Assembly: GCA_030704615.1 (NCBI GenBank)
Contig: CM060733.1
Span: 6,326,001-6,386,000, forward strand
Direction of reading: 5' to 3'
Length of the DNA stretch: 60,000 bases
From: Takakia lepidozioides
Taxonomy: Eukaryota; Streptophyta; Takakiopsida; Takakiales; Takakiaceae
The notes under the pieces were generated by a model. It ran no database searches. It saw only the letters and a list, made by a program, of their open reading frames with translations, and was not told the origin of the DNA. Position 1 is the stretch's first letter; the number at the start of each line of letters is the position of its first letter. This document shows, one piece after another, positions 9,590-20,420 of the stretch. The position numbers and the translations under genes were made by a program.

Positions 9590-10390
9590 AGTCAGCACAG
9601 GTCGTCCACAGGTCAACATGGGCCACCACAGACCAGCACAGGCCCACACAGCTCAACATGGGCCACCACAGACCAGCACGGGCCCACACAGCTCACAGGT
9701 CACAGCCGTCACAGCCCCACACAGGCCACAGCCCTACACAGGTCACAGGGTCACAGCCCCACAGGCCGCAGCCTATCACAGCCCCTCACAGCCCCTCACA
9801 ACCCCTCACAACCCCTCACAACCCCACAGGCCACTGGGCTTAGCCTGTCACAGCCCCTCATAGCCCGTCACAGCTCGCCACAGCCCATCACAGCCCATCA
9901 CAGCCCCACAGGCCACAGGGCACAGCCCGTCACAGCCCGTCACAGCCCGTCACAGCTCGCCACAGCCTGTCACAGCCCATCACAGCCCCACAGGCCACAA
10001 GGCACAGCCTGTCACAGCCCCTCACAGCCCCTCACAGCCCCACAGGCCACTGGGCTTAGCCTGTCACAGCCCCTCACAGCCCGTCACAGCCCACAAGCCA
10101 CTGGGCTTGGCCTGTCACAGCCCGCCACAACCTGTCACAGCCCCTCACAGCCCGTCACAGCTTGCCACAGCCTATCACAGCCCGTCACAGCCCCACAGGC
10201 CACAGGGCACAGCCCCTCACAGCCCCTCACAGCCCCTCACAGCTCGCCACAAGCCTGTCACAGCCCGTCACAGCCCCACAGGCCACAGGGCACAGCCTGT
10301 CACAGCCCCACAGGCCACATGGCACAGCCTATCACAGCCCACACAGCCCGTCATAGCCCCACAGGCCACAGGCCACAGCCTGTCACATAA
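9590..10390. repeat. 10-bp minisatellite in the element 1 leader
   Basis: About 800 bp built from CACAGCCCCT-type decamers (variants CACAGCCCGT, CACAACCCCT, CACAGCCTGT). It has a higher-order spacer, CCACAGGCCACAGGGCA, that recurs many times. Long open frames across it are an artefact of the composition. Confidence 0.9.
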
Positions 10391-10439
10391 GAGCAGATCA
10401 GCCCCTTACCTTCTCTTCTAGTTCTCTAAGGCTTGAAAA

Positions 10440-10850
10440 CAAAAGCCCAATGGATTGAAGGCATGCTCCACACATGCCCCACTCTCACCACAAGAGAATC
10501 AGCCCCTTTGCTTTCTTTCTTGCACCCACCAACCTGAAAATACACGCTTCAGCGGGCTGGAAGCATGCTCCACACATGCCCTATAAGGAAACCAGCCCCT
10601 CCTTCCTTTCTTGCACTCCCAAACCCGAAAGTACAAGCCTTCAACAGGCTGAAAGCATGCTCCACACATGCATTGCTCTCACATAAGGGAAATCAGCCCT
10701 TCCCTCTTCCTTGCTTGCCCTCCAAGCTTGAAGATGGAAGCTTCAATGAGCTGAATACATGCTCCACACATGCAACCTCTTCACACAAGAGGTATCAGCC
10801 CCCTATCTTGGCTCCTTGGCTCCTTGATGCTCTCTAAGACAAAACTAAGC
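10440..10850. repeat. Four ~105-bp degenerate tandem units
   Basis: Each unit contains GCATGCTCCACACATGC followed by an ATCAGCCCC and a CTTTCTTGC block. The units lie in the leader of element 1. A related motif on the other strand (GCATGTGTGGAG, GTGCATGTGTTGAGCATG) occurs in the element 2 leader near 50010-50140, which supports homology of the leaders. Confidence 0.7.
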
Positions 10851-11487
10851 ACTCCACAGCCTTTGCCAAGCTCCTGAAATCCTAAGGCTTACATTTCCAG
10901 CCACAAGACACTCATTTTGTGGTACAAGAGCTCTTCTTCCAAGCTCTGAAACCCTAGGTGCACATTCCATGGCCTTGCTGCACCTCTTAGCTCATGTTCC
11001 AGCCCTGCTCTTGCCATGACAAGAGCCCTCTCAATGATGAAGCTCGAGATTGAAACCCACTCTCAACATACTCCACAAAGTGCACTGATTTGCCCCAAGC
11101 CAAATCAGCCCTTTCGCTTGGTCTTGCAATCCTTCACACAATGAAAGCTCGCATTCCAAGTCCAATCCTCAGCTTTGCCACCAAAGCCACTATAACCTGC
11201 TCTTGACTGGTCCTCTTCCCAATCGTGCTTGCTCATGCATGTACACAATCTGAAACCATCAAGGTGCTCTGGAATTACCTGCAGTATGGTGCTTTCATCT
11301 CTGAAGCTGAAGATCAAATGCCAAGGTTTACCACCTCATAACCCACATCGCCTCCGCTTCTAACAACCAAGAGCTCCACGGTGCTCCTTGCATAACAACC
11401 TGGTTTTTCTCATTCTCAAGCAAAAACCACAAGTGCTACAACTAACTCGTATCTGGCACTCATAGATACGAGCTGATCTTTCTCGAG

Positions 11488-11804
11488 TGATAAAGAAGAA
11501 GAATACAAGCACGAGCTCACAAATCTGAAGCATAAACTCATGCATATATAACCTCATCACTCAAATACAAGTCAAGCCAAGTGCACCCCACGCCATGGGG
11601 AATCCACACTACGGCGCCATAGCTAGGCGCGGTGAGGCTCAACTCGAGAAAGATGAGCCTCCCGCGCTTGTCGTGAAGATAACCACTCCAGGGCCTAAAT
11701 CTGCCTTGACCCCTGGATTGACACTTGGGCCAATCCCAAATGTCAATATGTAAAAGCTAGTTATTTCCTAGCTAGTTTCACACTAGTGGTAAAATAACTT
11801 GACA
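11488..11804 (-). repeat. 5' LTR of element 1
   Basis: 317 bp, near-identical to 2439-2755, TGTCAAG...TTATCA on the minus strand. The sequence just inside (CTCGAGAAAGATCAG on the minus strand) is not the usual initiator-Met tRNA primer site, so the primer is unknown. Directly outside lies the palindrome cluster. Confidence 0.88.
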
Positions 11805-11810
11805 GGCAAA

Positions 11811-12465
11811 TCAACCTTGCGTCAACGCAAGGTTGATGAAGGGCCAGGCTATGTAGGTCTTCCTGTATTTTTGGGCTGTTGTTTGCTGTCATTTCCAGTT
11901 CCGTTGCTGCCAGGATGAACATAAATTCTGTTTAAAGTCCGTTTGAAATGCTGTTTATAGCTTACATTGTACCAACAAACAGCCTTGCATTGACACAACG
12001 TTGTTTGACGGTATGGATTGCTAGAAATGTCCCGCAGAAATAGCCCGATTTCCATACAATTGTAGGAAAGTTAAAGTTATCAAATACCATGGACAGGTGT
12101 TTTCAGTAGAGGAATTCAACCTTGCGTCAACGCAAGGTTGAATATCCATACAAACAGATCTTCGGATGGTTGTTTTCTAGCACTGTTTTCCATTTCCTCT
12201 GTTTATGAAAACAACCTTGCATTGACGCAATGTTGAATTTCGTTTGTCAATTACTGTCTCTTTCAATGCAACATTATCATATGTGGATCCGCCAATCTAC
12301 TTTGCGTCAACGCAAGGTTCATTGGGGATTCCATGTTGTGCATGCGGTGGATTAGGATAATGGGCTTTCCCTCTCGTAAGTGCTCGTTGAAAGTACAGTT
12401 CTCCACATTTGGTGTTTTCCTTTTCACCTCGAATCAACATTGCGTCAACGCAAGGTTGATTCGAG
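11811..12465. repeat. Palindromic repeats, cluster 2 (six copies)
   Basis: Copies lie at 11811-11836 (perfect 11-bp arms, TCAA loop), about 11982-12008 (decayed), 12114-12143 (perfect 13-bp arms), 12211-12236 (imperfect), 12291-12325 and 12428-12465 (17-bp arms, one mismatch). The core arm is TCAACCTTGCG and the loop is TCAA or TTGA. The arms extend by different lengths of unique matching sequence in each copy. That suggests each was duplicated with, or compensated by, its flanks. Confidence 0.88.
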
Positions 12466-12584
12466 CTGACAAATGTTAGTTCCGACGAGTTTAGGGTTTA
12501 CGATTCCAATACCCTTCTCGTGATGTGTGATCTGTGTGCTGTTCAGATCGAATGACTGTCTGGGTTTTGGGGTGTGTTATTCAG

Positions 12585-14696
12585 GTACATGTATCATGTC
12601 CTCATACCGGGAAAGTACCTTAGCGATGATCCTGACTTCATCTACTCATGGGCTGACCCCTCCAACGACAAGACAATGTACACGGCTGGTATTGCCAGAG
12701 ACTGGAGCAGGGCGTACTTCAGAGACTGTGGGTGGTACCTCGATCTGCCAAAACAGGACACACCATTCGATGAAGTGGTTTTGAGAAACCTTAACGACAA
12801 CGCCGCGGCACTTGCCCCGCTTGCTGACAAAGACATTCAGGACATAATCATTCAAGCTTTGGCTGCAAAAGAGCCTGAGAAAACTGCTACTCCAAAACGG
12901 AAGGGGAAGATTGTCGGGGATCCGAAGGGGAAGAGTGCAGCTCCGCAGGAACAGGGCCCGGCAGAGGTCGCTGAAAGACAGCCTTCTCCAACTAGGAGGG
13001 ATAGGAGAACAGCAAAGTCGAGGGAGCAGCCTTTCGAGGCGAGAGAACATCCATCCCGGGTTTTGGGCCAGTTCCATCATAAGGTAGTGAATGAGAGTTT
13101 TCTGGCAATGATGGAATCCAGGAAGTCCACATTCAAAGGGGTAGCTTCGAAATCATGGGACATGCTTGTTTCGTTCTTTACTCAGGTAAGCATATGTCTT
13201 AACTGTGGTATGAATGATTTTGTTTTGGCAACTCGTTCTAGCTTGTCAACGGGATTGATTTCGTGTTGGATTTGGATTAGGCTTGTGACACTGTCTCTTG
13301 TTTTTGTTACAGGTCACAAAAAGGCCAGATTGGGTGAATGGAGTTCAGCAGGCATACGCGACTGACCTTGTGGTGCTGGACATTCCTGATGGTTTGCCTG
13401 TCCTTGATGTGTTGCCTTCCAATGCAATCCCCACTTAGAACAAATTGGATTCTCGTTACTGGCAGTGGGCTTTCTCATTCAGCAACAAATTCCTTTCTGA
13501 CTCGGGGGCTCTTCTTCTCAAGCAATCAAAGGACATGTCAGCACGGAGAACTCTTTTCAGCTACATGAAAGCTTTCGGGTTTCGTGTCATCAAAACTTGG
13601 ACATGCATCAACACTCTGCCTCTTACGAAGGGCGAGTTCCCGGGGTAGAAAGTGAGTTGGTTCCTTTGAATTAAAGTTTTGTGGTTCTTCAGAAAGTGTC
13701 AAAAGTACGTTATGTCTTTTTGCTCATGCTCTCTTCGTGATTTTTGGCAGATTCGGGTGTTCGAAGCTTTGTGCCTGGTGAGGGTGCGCAAGGACACTCT
13801 TCCTCCTGGTATTGCTGAGTTCCAGTTGAGGGACCTTGCAGCTCACATTGACCCCACCTGCAAGCCTGTGGAGGATGATGTAATCTTCAATTACGTGGAC
13901 TCGGGTCGAACTACGAAAAGGTCGACTGGTGTCCCTTGGAGAGGTGCCCGGGAGAAATCCCCAACTTTCATGCAGACTTTGGTGGAGACATGCAGCCGTC
14001 ACAATGGACGAGTGGTTGACTTGTCTATTGGCACAGGTGGGGCCCTAAACTCTATATTTGAAATATGGGCAGTGGGCTTAGGGAAGCCCTGTTTTAATTT
14101 CTTGTTCGTCTTCGATTTGCAGGAGCATCTTTTCATGTGTGCAAAAGCGCCGGAAGGCACTTCTTCGGCATGGAGGCTGATACGGAGCTCTTCTCAAGCG
14201 AGCTTCATCAGCTTGAGTCAGACACTACTTCTGCCCCATCCACGGAGGGACTTCTGGAGGAGCTCGAAGCGCCTGACGAGGATCTCGACGTGGACTCCGA
14301 TTTTGAGTGTGAGTAAGTTCGGCTCTTGTCGTGCAAAAAATGTTGCATTTCCTTGTGTCATTCCCGTTCGGCAGATGGTTGCTTACATTGTCTATTTCTG
14401 GATGATAACATATACCACCATTCCTCTTCTTGCTTTCCAGAGTTTGGCACCAGTCATCGAGTCAGCAGACACCTTTCGGTTTCCAAGGATACTACATGAC
14501 CCCGAGTCCCCCTAGAGCTTACCGCTTGCCGGTTTACGCGGAAGCATGCGCACGGGTGTTGTCCCAACAAACAATGTATTCGCCTATCCATGGGGGTCAT
14601 GGAACAAAAACACGTCCCGGATGGGCTGCTGTGTTCATAGATGATATTGCTGCAGACTCTGGAAGTGGTTCCTCTGAAACCTCCAGTAGTTCTTGA
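12585..14696 (+). pseudogene. Amino (N4-C/N6-A) DNA methyltransferase-like gene, five exons
   Basis: The exons are 12585-13185, 13313-13651, 13751-14036, 14123-14312 and 14441-14696, all GT..AG with matching phases, ending at TGA. Exon 1 encodes a Lys/Pro-rich linker. Exon 2 holds a motif IV-like strand (DLVVLDIPDG in place of DPPY) and the usual following helix and strand (FLSDSGALLLKQS). Exons 3-4 join to give EKSPTFMQTLVETCSRHNG then VVDLSIGTGASFHVCKSAGR and FFGMEAD. This matches the closing region of beta-class methyltransferases (EKP...LDPFxGSGTT...GRxFIGIE). The motif IV-then-I order is that of the beta class. Catalytic and SAM motifs are degenerate, so enzymatic activity is doubtful. 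Two in-frame TAGs (13436, 13646) suggest a pseudogene; both fit a lost CAG. An upstream exon must exist, because 12585 is an acceptor site. Amino-methyltransferases of bacterial type are rare in plants, though N4-cytosine enzymes have been described in liverworts. Confidence 0.6.
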
Positions 14697-14699
14697 GGT

Positions 14700-15100
14700 T
14701 CATGTAACGAGGCTTAATAAATTGTGTTTTGGTGTTGCTTCCATCCCCAAACTGTTTTTCAAGTTCTTCCCGTAAGTACAGTTAAGGATTGCCTGAGGTA
14801 GGTCTTGAGATTCCGGCATTGGAAAAAGTTTGTGGGTTGGAATGAATCTCTAGCGGGCGATCTCCTCATTCCAAAATCAAGTCCTCAATCCTAAACCATC
14901 CACAAACCTTCCATTGTTCTCGGCCGGAAAGAATATTAATGTGGGGGCGATGAAGAGGGTTCAAAAAATAAGGACATAGGCGACAATCGATCCGCGGAAA
15001 TAGGGGGGGGGGGGGGGGGGGGGGGGGGGCACGGAATTAGGGCCTGCACACGTTGATGCTTGCTGACGTGGTGTGAGCCTAGCCAGGCTCACAGGCTCAT
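14700..15100. other. No gene seen; contains a G-tract
   Basis: Probable 3' flank of the preceding gene (AATAAA-like AATAAATTG near 14715) followed by unremarkable sequence and a homopolymer G run. Confidence 0.5.
15003..15029 (+). repeat. Poly-G tract (27 G)
   Basis: An uninterrupted run of 27 guanines. Its exact length may be unreliable in an assembly. It could form G-quadruplex structure. Confidence 0.9.
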
Positions 15101-15787
15101 AGGCTCACGCGGCCAGGCTCACGTGCAAGCATTCCCCGATCTTCCATAGGGCAGCTCCCTTAACATGCAGTCTTTTGACTGTTTTCTCCACTCTCTTGGC
15201 TACCCTATAAGTGGATCTCATAGTCACCTCTATACCTCTGTGTGTTCTCTCAACAGTGTCCATGGCCTGAATAATATTCCCAATTTTTTCTTTTGCCCAC
15301 CAAATCAGCACCATGGTATACATCAGAGCTTTCTTCATCCCATCCAATACCCAAACACTCAACTGTCCCTTTTCTCTCACTCTGTCAGTGGGATGGATTG
15401 GATGATCCATACTCTCTTTTTTGCTCTCTGCAGTAGTCATCTTATCTAGGTCTGTCACTGGATTTACCTCCTTTTGATTGACTTTGACTTGGTTTATCCC
15501 TGGAAACAGTTGAAATCTGACTCTCTGCTTGGATGCTTTGTTACTGGGATCCACCCTTTCTAGGGTTCTCTCTGGTTTTTCATGACCCCTTACGTTCCAG
15601 CAGGACTGACACTTGGCTGGCCCTATGCAGTCCATCTATAGACCCTTGTTTTGCAAGAATCCAAATGTGTAGTCTTTTACTTTTTCCACTTTGTGACCAT
15701 TTTAGGGGATCTATGTTAGTGTCAACCCAGAACTTTCTACTTAACAGTTCTCTCCTGAAATTCCACAATGCCCAGACAAAGACTCCA

Positions 15788-15959
15788 AAGTATGACGCCT
15801 CCCGAAGGAAGCGTAACTTATGGTGTCTCTTCACCACAAGGGCTACTGCCTCCCAGATGAAAGGTGGACACCTTCATGACACACCAGACCGTGGTTTGAA
15901 CCCACAACCACATCCAATGTGGTATGTGCCCATTACCACTGGGCTATATGTTGGTTGTC
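15788..15959 (-). mobile_element. tRNA-derived SINE with target duplication
   Basis: On the minus strand an A box (TAGCCCAGTGG, 15936-15946) and a B box (GGGTTCAAACC, 15893-15903) sit at tRNA spacing inside a cloverleaf-like 5' end. A non-tRNA body follows, containing ACCATAAGTTA. The 13-bp direct repeat GACAAAGACTCCA at 15775-15787 and 15960-15972 is a clean target-site duplication. A related body is found near 41070-41330, so this is a family rather than a stray tRNA. Confidence 0.8.
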
Positions 15960-16083
15960 GACAAAGACTCCATAATGTACCTCTTCAATGGTCTTCCCTT
16001 CAGTTTTTGTCAAGGTCTTGTCAATGCTTGACACTACTTCTGTGCCCTCTTCTCCTGCCTTGGTAATTGTTGCAGACACTTGT

Positions 16084-16449
16084 TCACCATCTAGATCCAC
16101 TATCAGTACTTACCCATATATCCTCCCTGACAATGGCTGGATCTACATTATGAACTTGTATCTTTCCCTTTGTCATGTTGATCTCATATTCTTCCTCTCC
16201 ACTTGATTCTCCCACTGGGTATCGGCTCAAAGCATCTACATTAGCATGTTTTATCCCTGGCCTATGAAGAATTTTGAAATCATAATCATGTAGCATTATT
16301 ATCCATCTGTCCCTACGTCCATAGGCATCACTAACTGTGGCCAACCATTCCAGTGGTTTGTGGTCGGCATGTGGTCGGTTCTTACCGTGAATGGTGTTCC
16401 ATAGAGATAATGTCAGAAGTGTAGGATACCCCACACTAGTGCATAGCAC
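16084..16449 (-). pseudogene. RNase H segment, element 3
   Basis: It contains ADHKPLEWL, a tether-type YDFKILHRPGIKHANVDALSR and an acidic tail. These are the end of a Ty3 RNase H and the start of the connection to integrase. The frame is lost downstream and the domain is split from its RT by frameshifts. Confidence 0.8.
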
Positions 16450-16524
16450 TCGCCCTCCATGGGATGATATGCTATGACATGTTCTTTACAATGTTCCTTT
16501 TGTGAAAGTATAGCCCCTACACCC

Positions 16525-17384
16525 TTAGTGCTCCAATCCACATCTAGTATCAACGGTTTTGTGAAGTCGGGCCTTACCAGGATAGGTCAATTTGAGGATT
16601 AATGCCTCAAAGGCATTCTGTGCTTCAGCATTCCAAGCAAATGTTGGCTCCTTCTTTGTCAATGCAAATAATGGCACACATGTGCTTGCATAGCCTCTGA
16701 TGTAATCCCTGTTGTAGTTCGTAACACCAATGAAGCTCTTTACTGCTGTTGGATTTGTGGGTACTGGAAAATACTGTATGGCCGCCATCTTGCTTGGATC
16801 AGGCCTTACACCTTCCTTGGAAACCACGTGGCCTAGGAACACCAACTCTTGCCTGCCCATCTCACATTTGTTTGGATTGAGCTTTAACTTGTGCTTTTTC
16901 AACTTCTTCAGCACAATGTCAAGATGTTGTAGATGCTCCTCCCAAGTTGCACTGTGTACGTTGATGTCGTCTACAAAAACCTTTGCAAAGCTTTTGAGTC
17001 ATCATGTAGTATGATATTCATGGCCCTTTGAAAGGTTGTTGTTGCATTCTTCAAGCCAAAGGGCATTACCAACCATTCGAATAGTCCTCTTTTTGTGATG
17101 ATGGCTATTTTCTTGATGTCATCATCTCGCATTTTGATTTGCCAAAACCCTAATTGCAGGTCTAATGCAGAAAACCACTGTGATTTTCCGAGCTGTTGTA
17201 ACACATCTTGTATCAAGGGCATAGGGTAGGCATCTTTCAAAATATGGAGATTGAGCTGCCTGTAGTCACCACAAAACCTCTTACTACCTTCCTTCTTTGG
17301 TGGTAAAGCAACTGGACATGCATATTCAGACCTGCTTATGCGCATCTTTCCTTCTTGAATAAGTGTCTCAATTTGTTGTTGCAC
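16525..17384 (-). pseudogene. Reverse transcriptase, element 3
   Basis: Motifs on the minus strand: CGDYRQLNLHILKDAYPMPL, FSALDLQLGFWQIKM, MPFGLKNATTTFQRAMN, FVDDINVHSATWEEHLQHL (FVDD catalytic box), FLGHVVSKEGV and FIGVTNYNRDYI. A frameshift near 16970 separates the palm from the thumb region. Codon choice and sequence differ clearly from the DNMT-bearing family. Confidence 0.88.
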
Positions 17385-17637
17385 CGATTCTCTTCAGCTT
17401 CTGACAGTCTATTTGCTGGTGCTCTTGTGGCAGGAAACCCTTGGGTGTTGATTTCGTGTTCAACATCCTTGTAACTAGGGTCATCAAGTAGATCTGGATG
17501 TCCATTGTCTAGGAGGTCTTCCTCCCATATGTCCACGCACTTGAGGTAATCCTCCATTGCCTCTTGGTCCGAGTTGTAGCCTTGATCATCCTCTTCCACA
17601 TCAGAGCCCTCAGTTGAATGTGAACTCTCACTGTCGT

Positions 17638-18168
17638 TCATGTCGGATGTACAATTAGATAGCCCATCTCATCCATTGGTGTGAATAAGCTTTGGCTGGC
17701 GTGTACACCTGTTGTCTGTTCTACTGCCATAACCTCTATTTTGATCTGAGTGTCCTCAGTCAGTGGTTCTACAGCTAAGTTCTTGCAGAACTCGTGAAAG
17801 TTGCCAATTGTTGGCTTTAGGTGGTTCATGGTGTGAAGTAGGAAGTAAGCCACATTCAGACCAAGCCCATATCTTACTCTCAACGTTTCTGTTTCCGTAT
17901 CAACTGTTGCCCCGAATTTCTTCAAGAAGTCTAGCCCGAGCAACATACTGTAAGTGTCAGTATCCACCACCATAAAAATGATCATGTTAGTCAGTTTTCC
18001 AACATTGACCTTCAAATTGTCGAGCACACCCATTGCTATTTCTACAACACCTGAGGCCACCCTATATGACATGTCTCGATCCGTTAACACACAGCCCATC
18101 AGTCCCAAATCATTTACTGTTGTTGCTGCTATCACGGAGATCATTGCCCCTGTGTCTATCTGGCCCAT
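17638..18168 (-). pseudogene. Aspartic protease, element 3
   Basis: Retropepsin signature GQIDTGAMISVIA (canonical D-T-G) followed by a GLG-type strand and the second-half motif SMLLGLDFLKKFGA. A TAG just upstream (18168) separates it from a short preceding open segment that would belong to gag or the spacer. Confidence 0.82.
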
Positions 18169-18654
18169 TACTTGGAAGTTCCAATGGTTACCAGAGCATG
18201 CAAAGCCTTTACTTTGCCTATGAATGCATAAAAGATGGCTTCCATATCCTTGTTGCTAGTTTCAGGTGTCAGTTTTACCTCTTGTTGAGCTCGGTAGGCT
18301 GGAAAAGTGCCCATTTTGCTCTTCTCTGTCAAGGACGAGAACATGACTGAACACAAACAAGAGATCAGACTAGAGGTACAAGATTGGACAAGTCAAGGTC
18401 GGCGTGGCCGAATGTATGATGAGTAAATATGAATCAAGACGATCTTTATAACAATGAACAAGAGTACAAGATATTGGAACATAACTTGAATACTGGAATG
18501 TTGGAAACTGGACTGGAGTACCAGATACTGGAAACTGGGCTGGAGTACTGGGAACTGGAAACAAAAGTAGCTTGAACTGGTGTTGGCGAGACTGAAGAGT
18601 GTCCAGTCTCACCTCCTATATATACTGGCTACTAAGAAGTTCCTTAAGAAGCTT

Positions 18655-18920
18655 CCCCTATAGAGATTTCTTGATGGAGAAGTTTCCAAGATTAAACAAA
18701 GGTTTCTTGATGGAGAAGCTTCCTTAAACAAAGGAGGTATCTTGATGGAGAAGTTTCCTCCAAAGGAAGCTTCCTGAGCAGTTTCTCAATTTACTCTTGA
18801 TAATTTGGTAAACTCTCGGTAACTTGGTAATTAATGGTAAATCATGGTAGATCATGATAAATCATGGCGAGTTATGATAACTTTCGGTAACATGCGAACT
18901 TGGTAACTTTTGGTATTTAC
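18655..18920. repeat. Short degenerate tandem repeats
   Basis: Three units around TTCTTGATGGAGAAGTTTCC (18665-18770) are followed by repeated AATCATGG / GGTAACTTGGTAA words (18800-18915). Non-coding. Confidence 0.65.
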
Positions 18921-19592
18921 TCCTGGTAAGTGCTTCTGGGCTATGTCAGTGACATCACCCCCTCCTCTAGCGCCGAGTTCTTCGAGGAGCGGTAAAATCT
19001 TGGACTTGCTTAGAGTTGGAGAAAATCCAAAATCCGGCGAATGGTACTTGCCAAGTATTTGGCTCTTCATTCTTGACTCAAATGATTTATAAGTCCCTGT
19101 AACCATCAATAGTATCCAACACCTTGAACTTGGGACCACGCAATGATTTGAGCATTCTGATTTTCAAAGCTGCCTTTAAACATGATTTCGTTGGCCTCTG
19201 GATCCGAAGCCTCAACCTCCAATAGAATTATCAGACTTTGAGTAGGCTCTACTTGCTATCGTATGGGGTCTAGATGAGGAAGTACGCGTCGCATTGGTGG
19301 CCCGTCGTCTCGAGAGCGTCGGTGTGATGTTGAAGGTCGTGAGAGTCGGAACGACTGAACTGGTAGTTGGGTAAGCGACAACTCCAATGTATCTAGTTTC
19401 TGTGACTCCATGCTGCCAATACAAGATGCAAGAGTGCTGGAAGTGTAGCTATATATACTGATGTGTGGTGCTCCTCCCTCCTTAGCGTGTATCAGATACA
19501 TTGAATGTGAAGTCTAACCTTAAAGCTAACTTGGTTGACATCATCGTTGTGACGTCTTATTGACGTGTAGCTCGGGGCTTAGCTGGATATCG

Positions 19593-20420
19593 TTGATGAA
19601 ACTCTTGGATTTTGTCAGATGCATTGACGAGGTTGGATGAAGGTTCACACGTTCGTTCGCTTATGTCGTAGCCTTTCCAATGTACGAAATACTCAAGACG
19701 TTTATACTTTATGCGAGAGTCTAGGACTTTGTCGACTTCATACTCAATTTCTTGATTGACTTCGATTGGTGGAGATGGTACGGAGATGGATGATACAACT
19801 CCAATAATGAAACATGAAAGACTGGATGGATGCGCATACTTCGTGGGAGTTTAAGCCGAAAACTGACCGGATTTATTTGTCGAAATTTTTTGAATGGTCC
19901 CAGACGTTGATAATCCAACTTCCTTGATGGACGCGAGGTTTGTATGTCCTATCGAAGAAGCCACACACGATCTCCGACCTTGAACTGGGGTTGGAGTTGG
20001 CGATGTTGATCTGCATACTCCTTGTATTGTTTTTGAGCTTTTGCGAGGTGGAATGTAAGCTCTTTGTGAATCGTAGCAAGATGAGTAGCAAGGTTTTCTG
20101 CAGCAGGGCTTCCAACAGTCTTCATGTGGAAAGGGTTTGCTCGAGGATGATGATCAGAGAAAAATGGAGTTTGCTTGGTCAAAGAATGTATAGTGTTGTT
20201 GTAGGCAAACTCAGCTAATGACAAAAGATCCGTCCAATTATCTTGGTGATAATTTATCGTACAACGAAGATACTGATCCAAAATCTGGTTTACAGGTTTG
20301 GTTTGACCATCAGTCTGTGGATGATTAGCTATAGAGAGGTTGATCTTAGTATCTAATATGTGAAATAATCCCCTCCAGAAATTTGATATGAACTATGGTC
20401 CTCGATCAGAACTTTTAATC
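19593..20420 (-). pseudogene. Chromovirus integrase C terminus with chromodomain (fragment)
   Basis: The minus strand reads, in order: the second-Asp region of the integrase core (SDRGP), HPQTDGQT, DQYLRC, WTDLLSLAEFAYNNTIHS, the GPF/GPY-like module ([20 protein letters not shown], then [18 protein letters not shown]), and a chromodomain ([11 protein letters not shown] then YFVHWKGYDISE). It is truncated at about 20420, just before the first catalytic Asp region, so it is dead. It is a different family from the DNMT elements, with a chromodomain where they carry a PHD finger. A direct comparison of the two targeting modules is therefore possible in this window. Confidence 0.85.

Larger units (their letters stand above)
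2295..11804 (-). mobile_element. Ty3-type LTR retrotransposon with DNMT and PHD modules (element 1)
   Basis: A 9.5-kb minus-strand element. The right (5') LTR is 11488-11804; a near-identical 317-bp copy is at 2439-2755. Both begin TGTCAAG and end TTATCA on the minus strand. The tetranucleotide GGCA lies at 2291-2294 and at 11805-11808, a plausible target duplication if the outer ends are 2295 and 11804. Reading 5' to 3' on the minus strand: LTR, 2-kb leader with satellite DNA, an inverted gag segment, aspartic protease, a DNMT3-like methyltransferase, RT, RNase H, and integrase with a PHD finger. Scattered stops and frameshifts mean this copy is not autonomous. The methyltransferase between protease and RT is absent from ordinary plant Ty3 elements. 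DNMT capture by retrotransposons has been reported in charophyte algae and dinoflagellates. Confidence 0.85.
15975..18365 (-). mobile_element. Ty3-type retrotransposon fragment (element 3)
   Basis: A minus-strand pol fragment of a different Ty3 family from elements 1 and 2. Its order is protease (17638-18168), a linker, RT (about 16600-17384) and RNase H (16084-16449). Integrase is not recognisable, and I found no LTR pair. The region below 15975 on the minus strand (15105-15774) is open in places but unrecognised; it contains a WNVRG string like the start of a LINE endonuclease, without further support. Confidence 0.8.

Noticed and set aside
9554-10390. Long His/Ser/Pro/Gln-rich open frames in two phases
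   Set aside because: They result from a 10-bp minisatellite that lacks stop codons; no gene.
11811-12465. CRISPR-like array of palindromic repeats
   Set aside because: Spacing is irregular, copies vary, there are no cas genes and the DNA is eukaryotic with introns.
281-14696. Alternative genetic code reading TAG as Gln
   Set aside because: Many TAGs fall where Gln fits, but the intact PPR and PHD genes contain none in frame, and stops in the elements also include TGA and TAA. Decay of methylated CAG and CGA codons explains the pattern.
15105-15635. LINE endonuclease start (WNVRG) on the minus strand
   Set aside because: Only this short string matches; no further endonuclease motif follows.
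15890-15960. A functional tRNA gene
   Set aside because: The tRNA-like head is degenerate, has no proper acceptor stem closure and is flanked by a target duplication; it is the head of a SINE.
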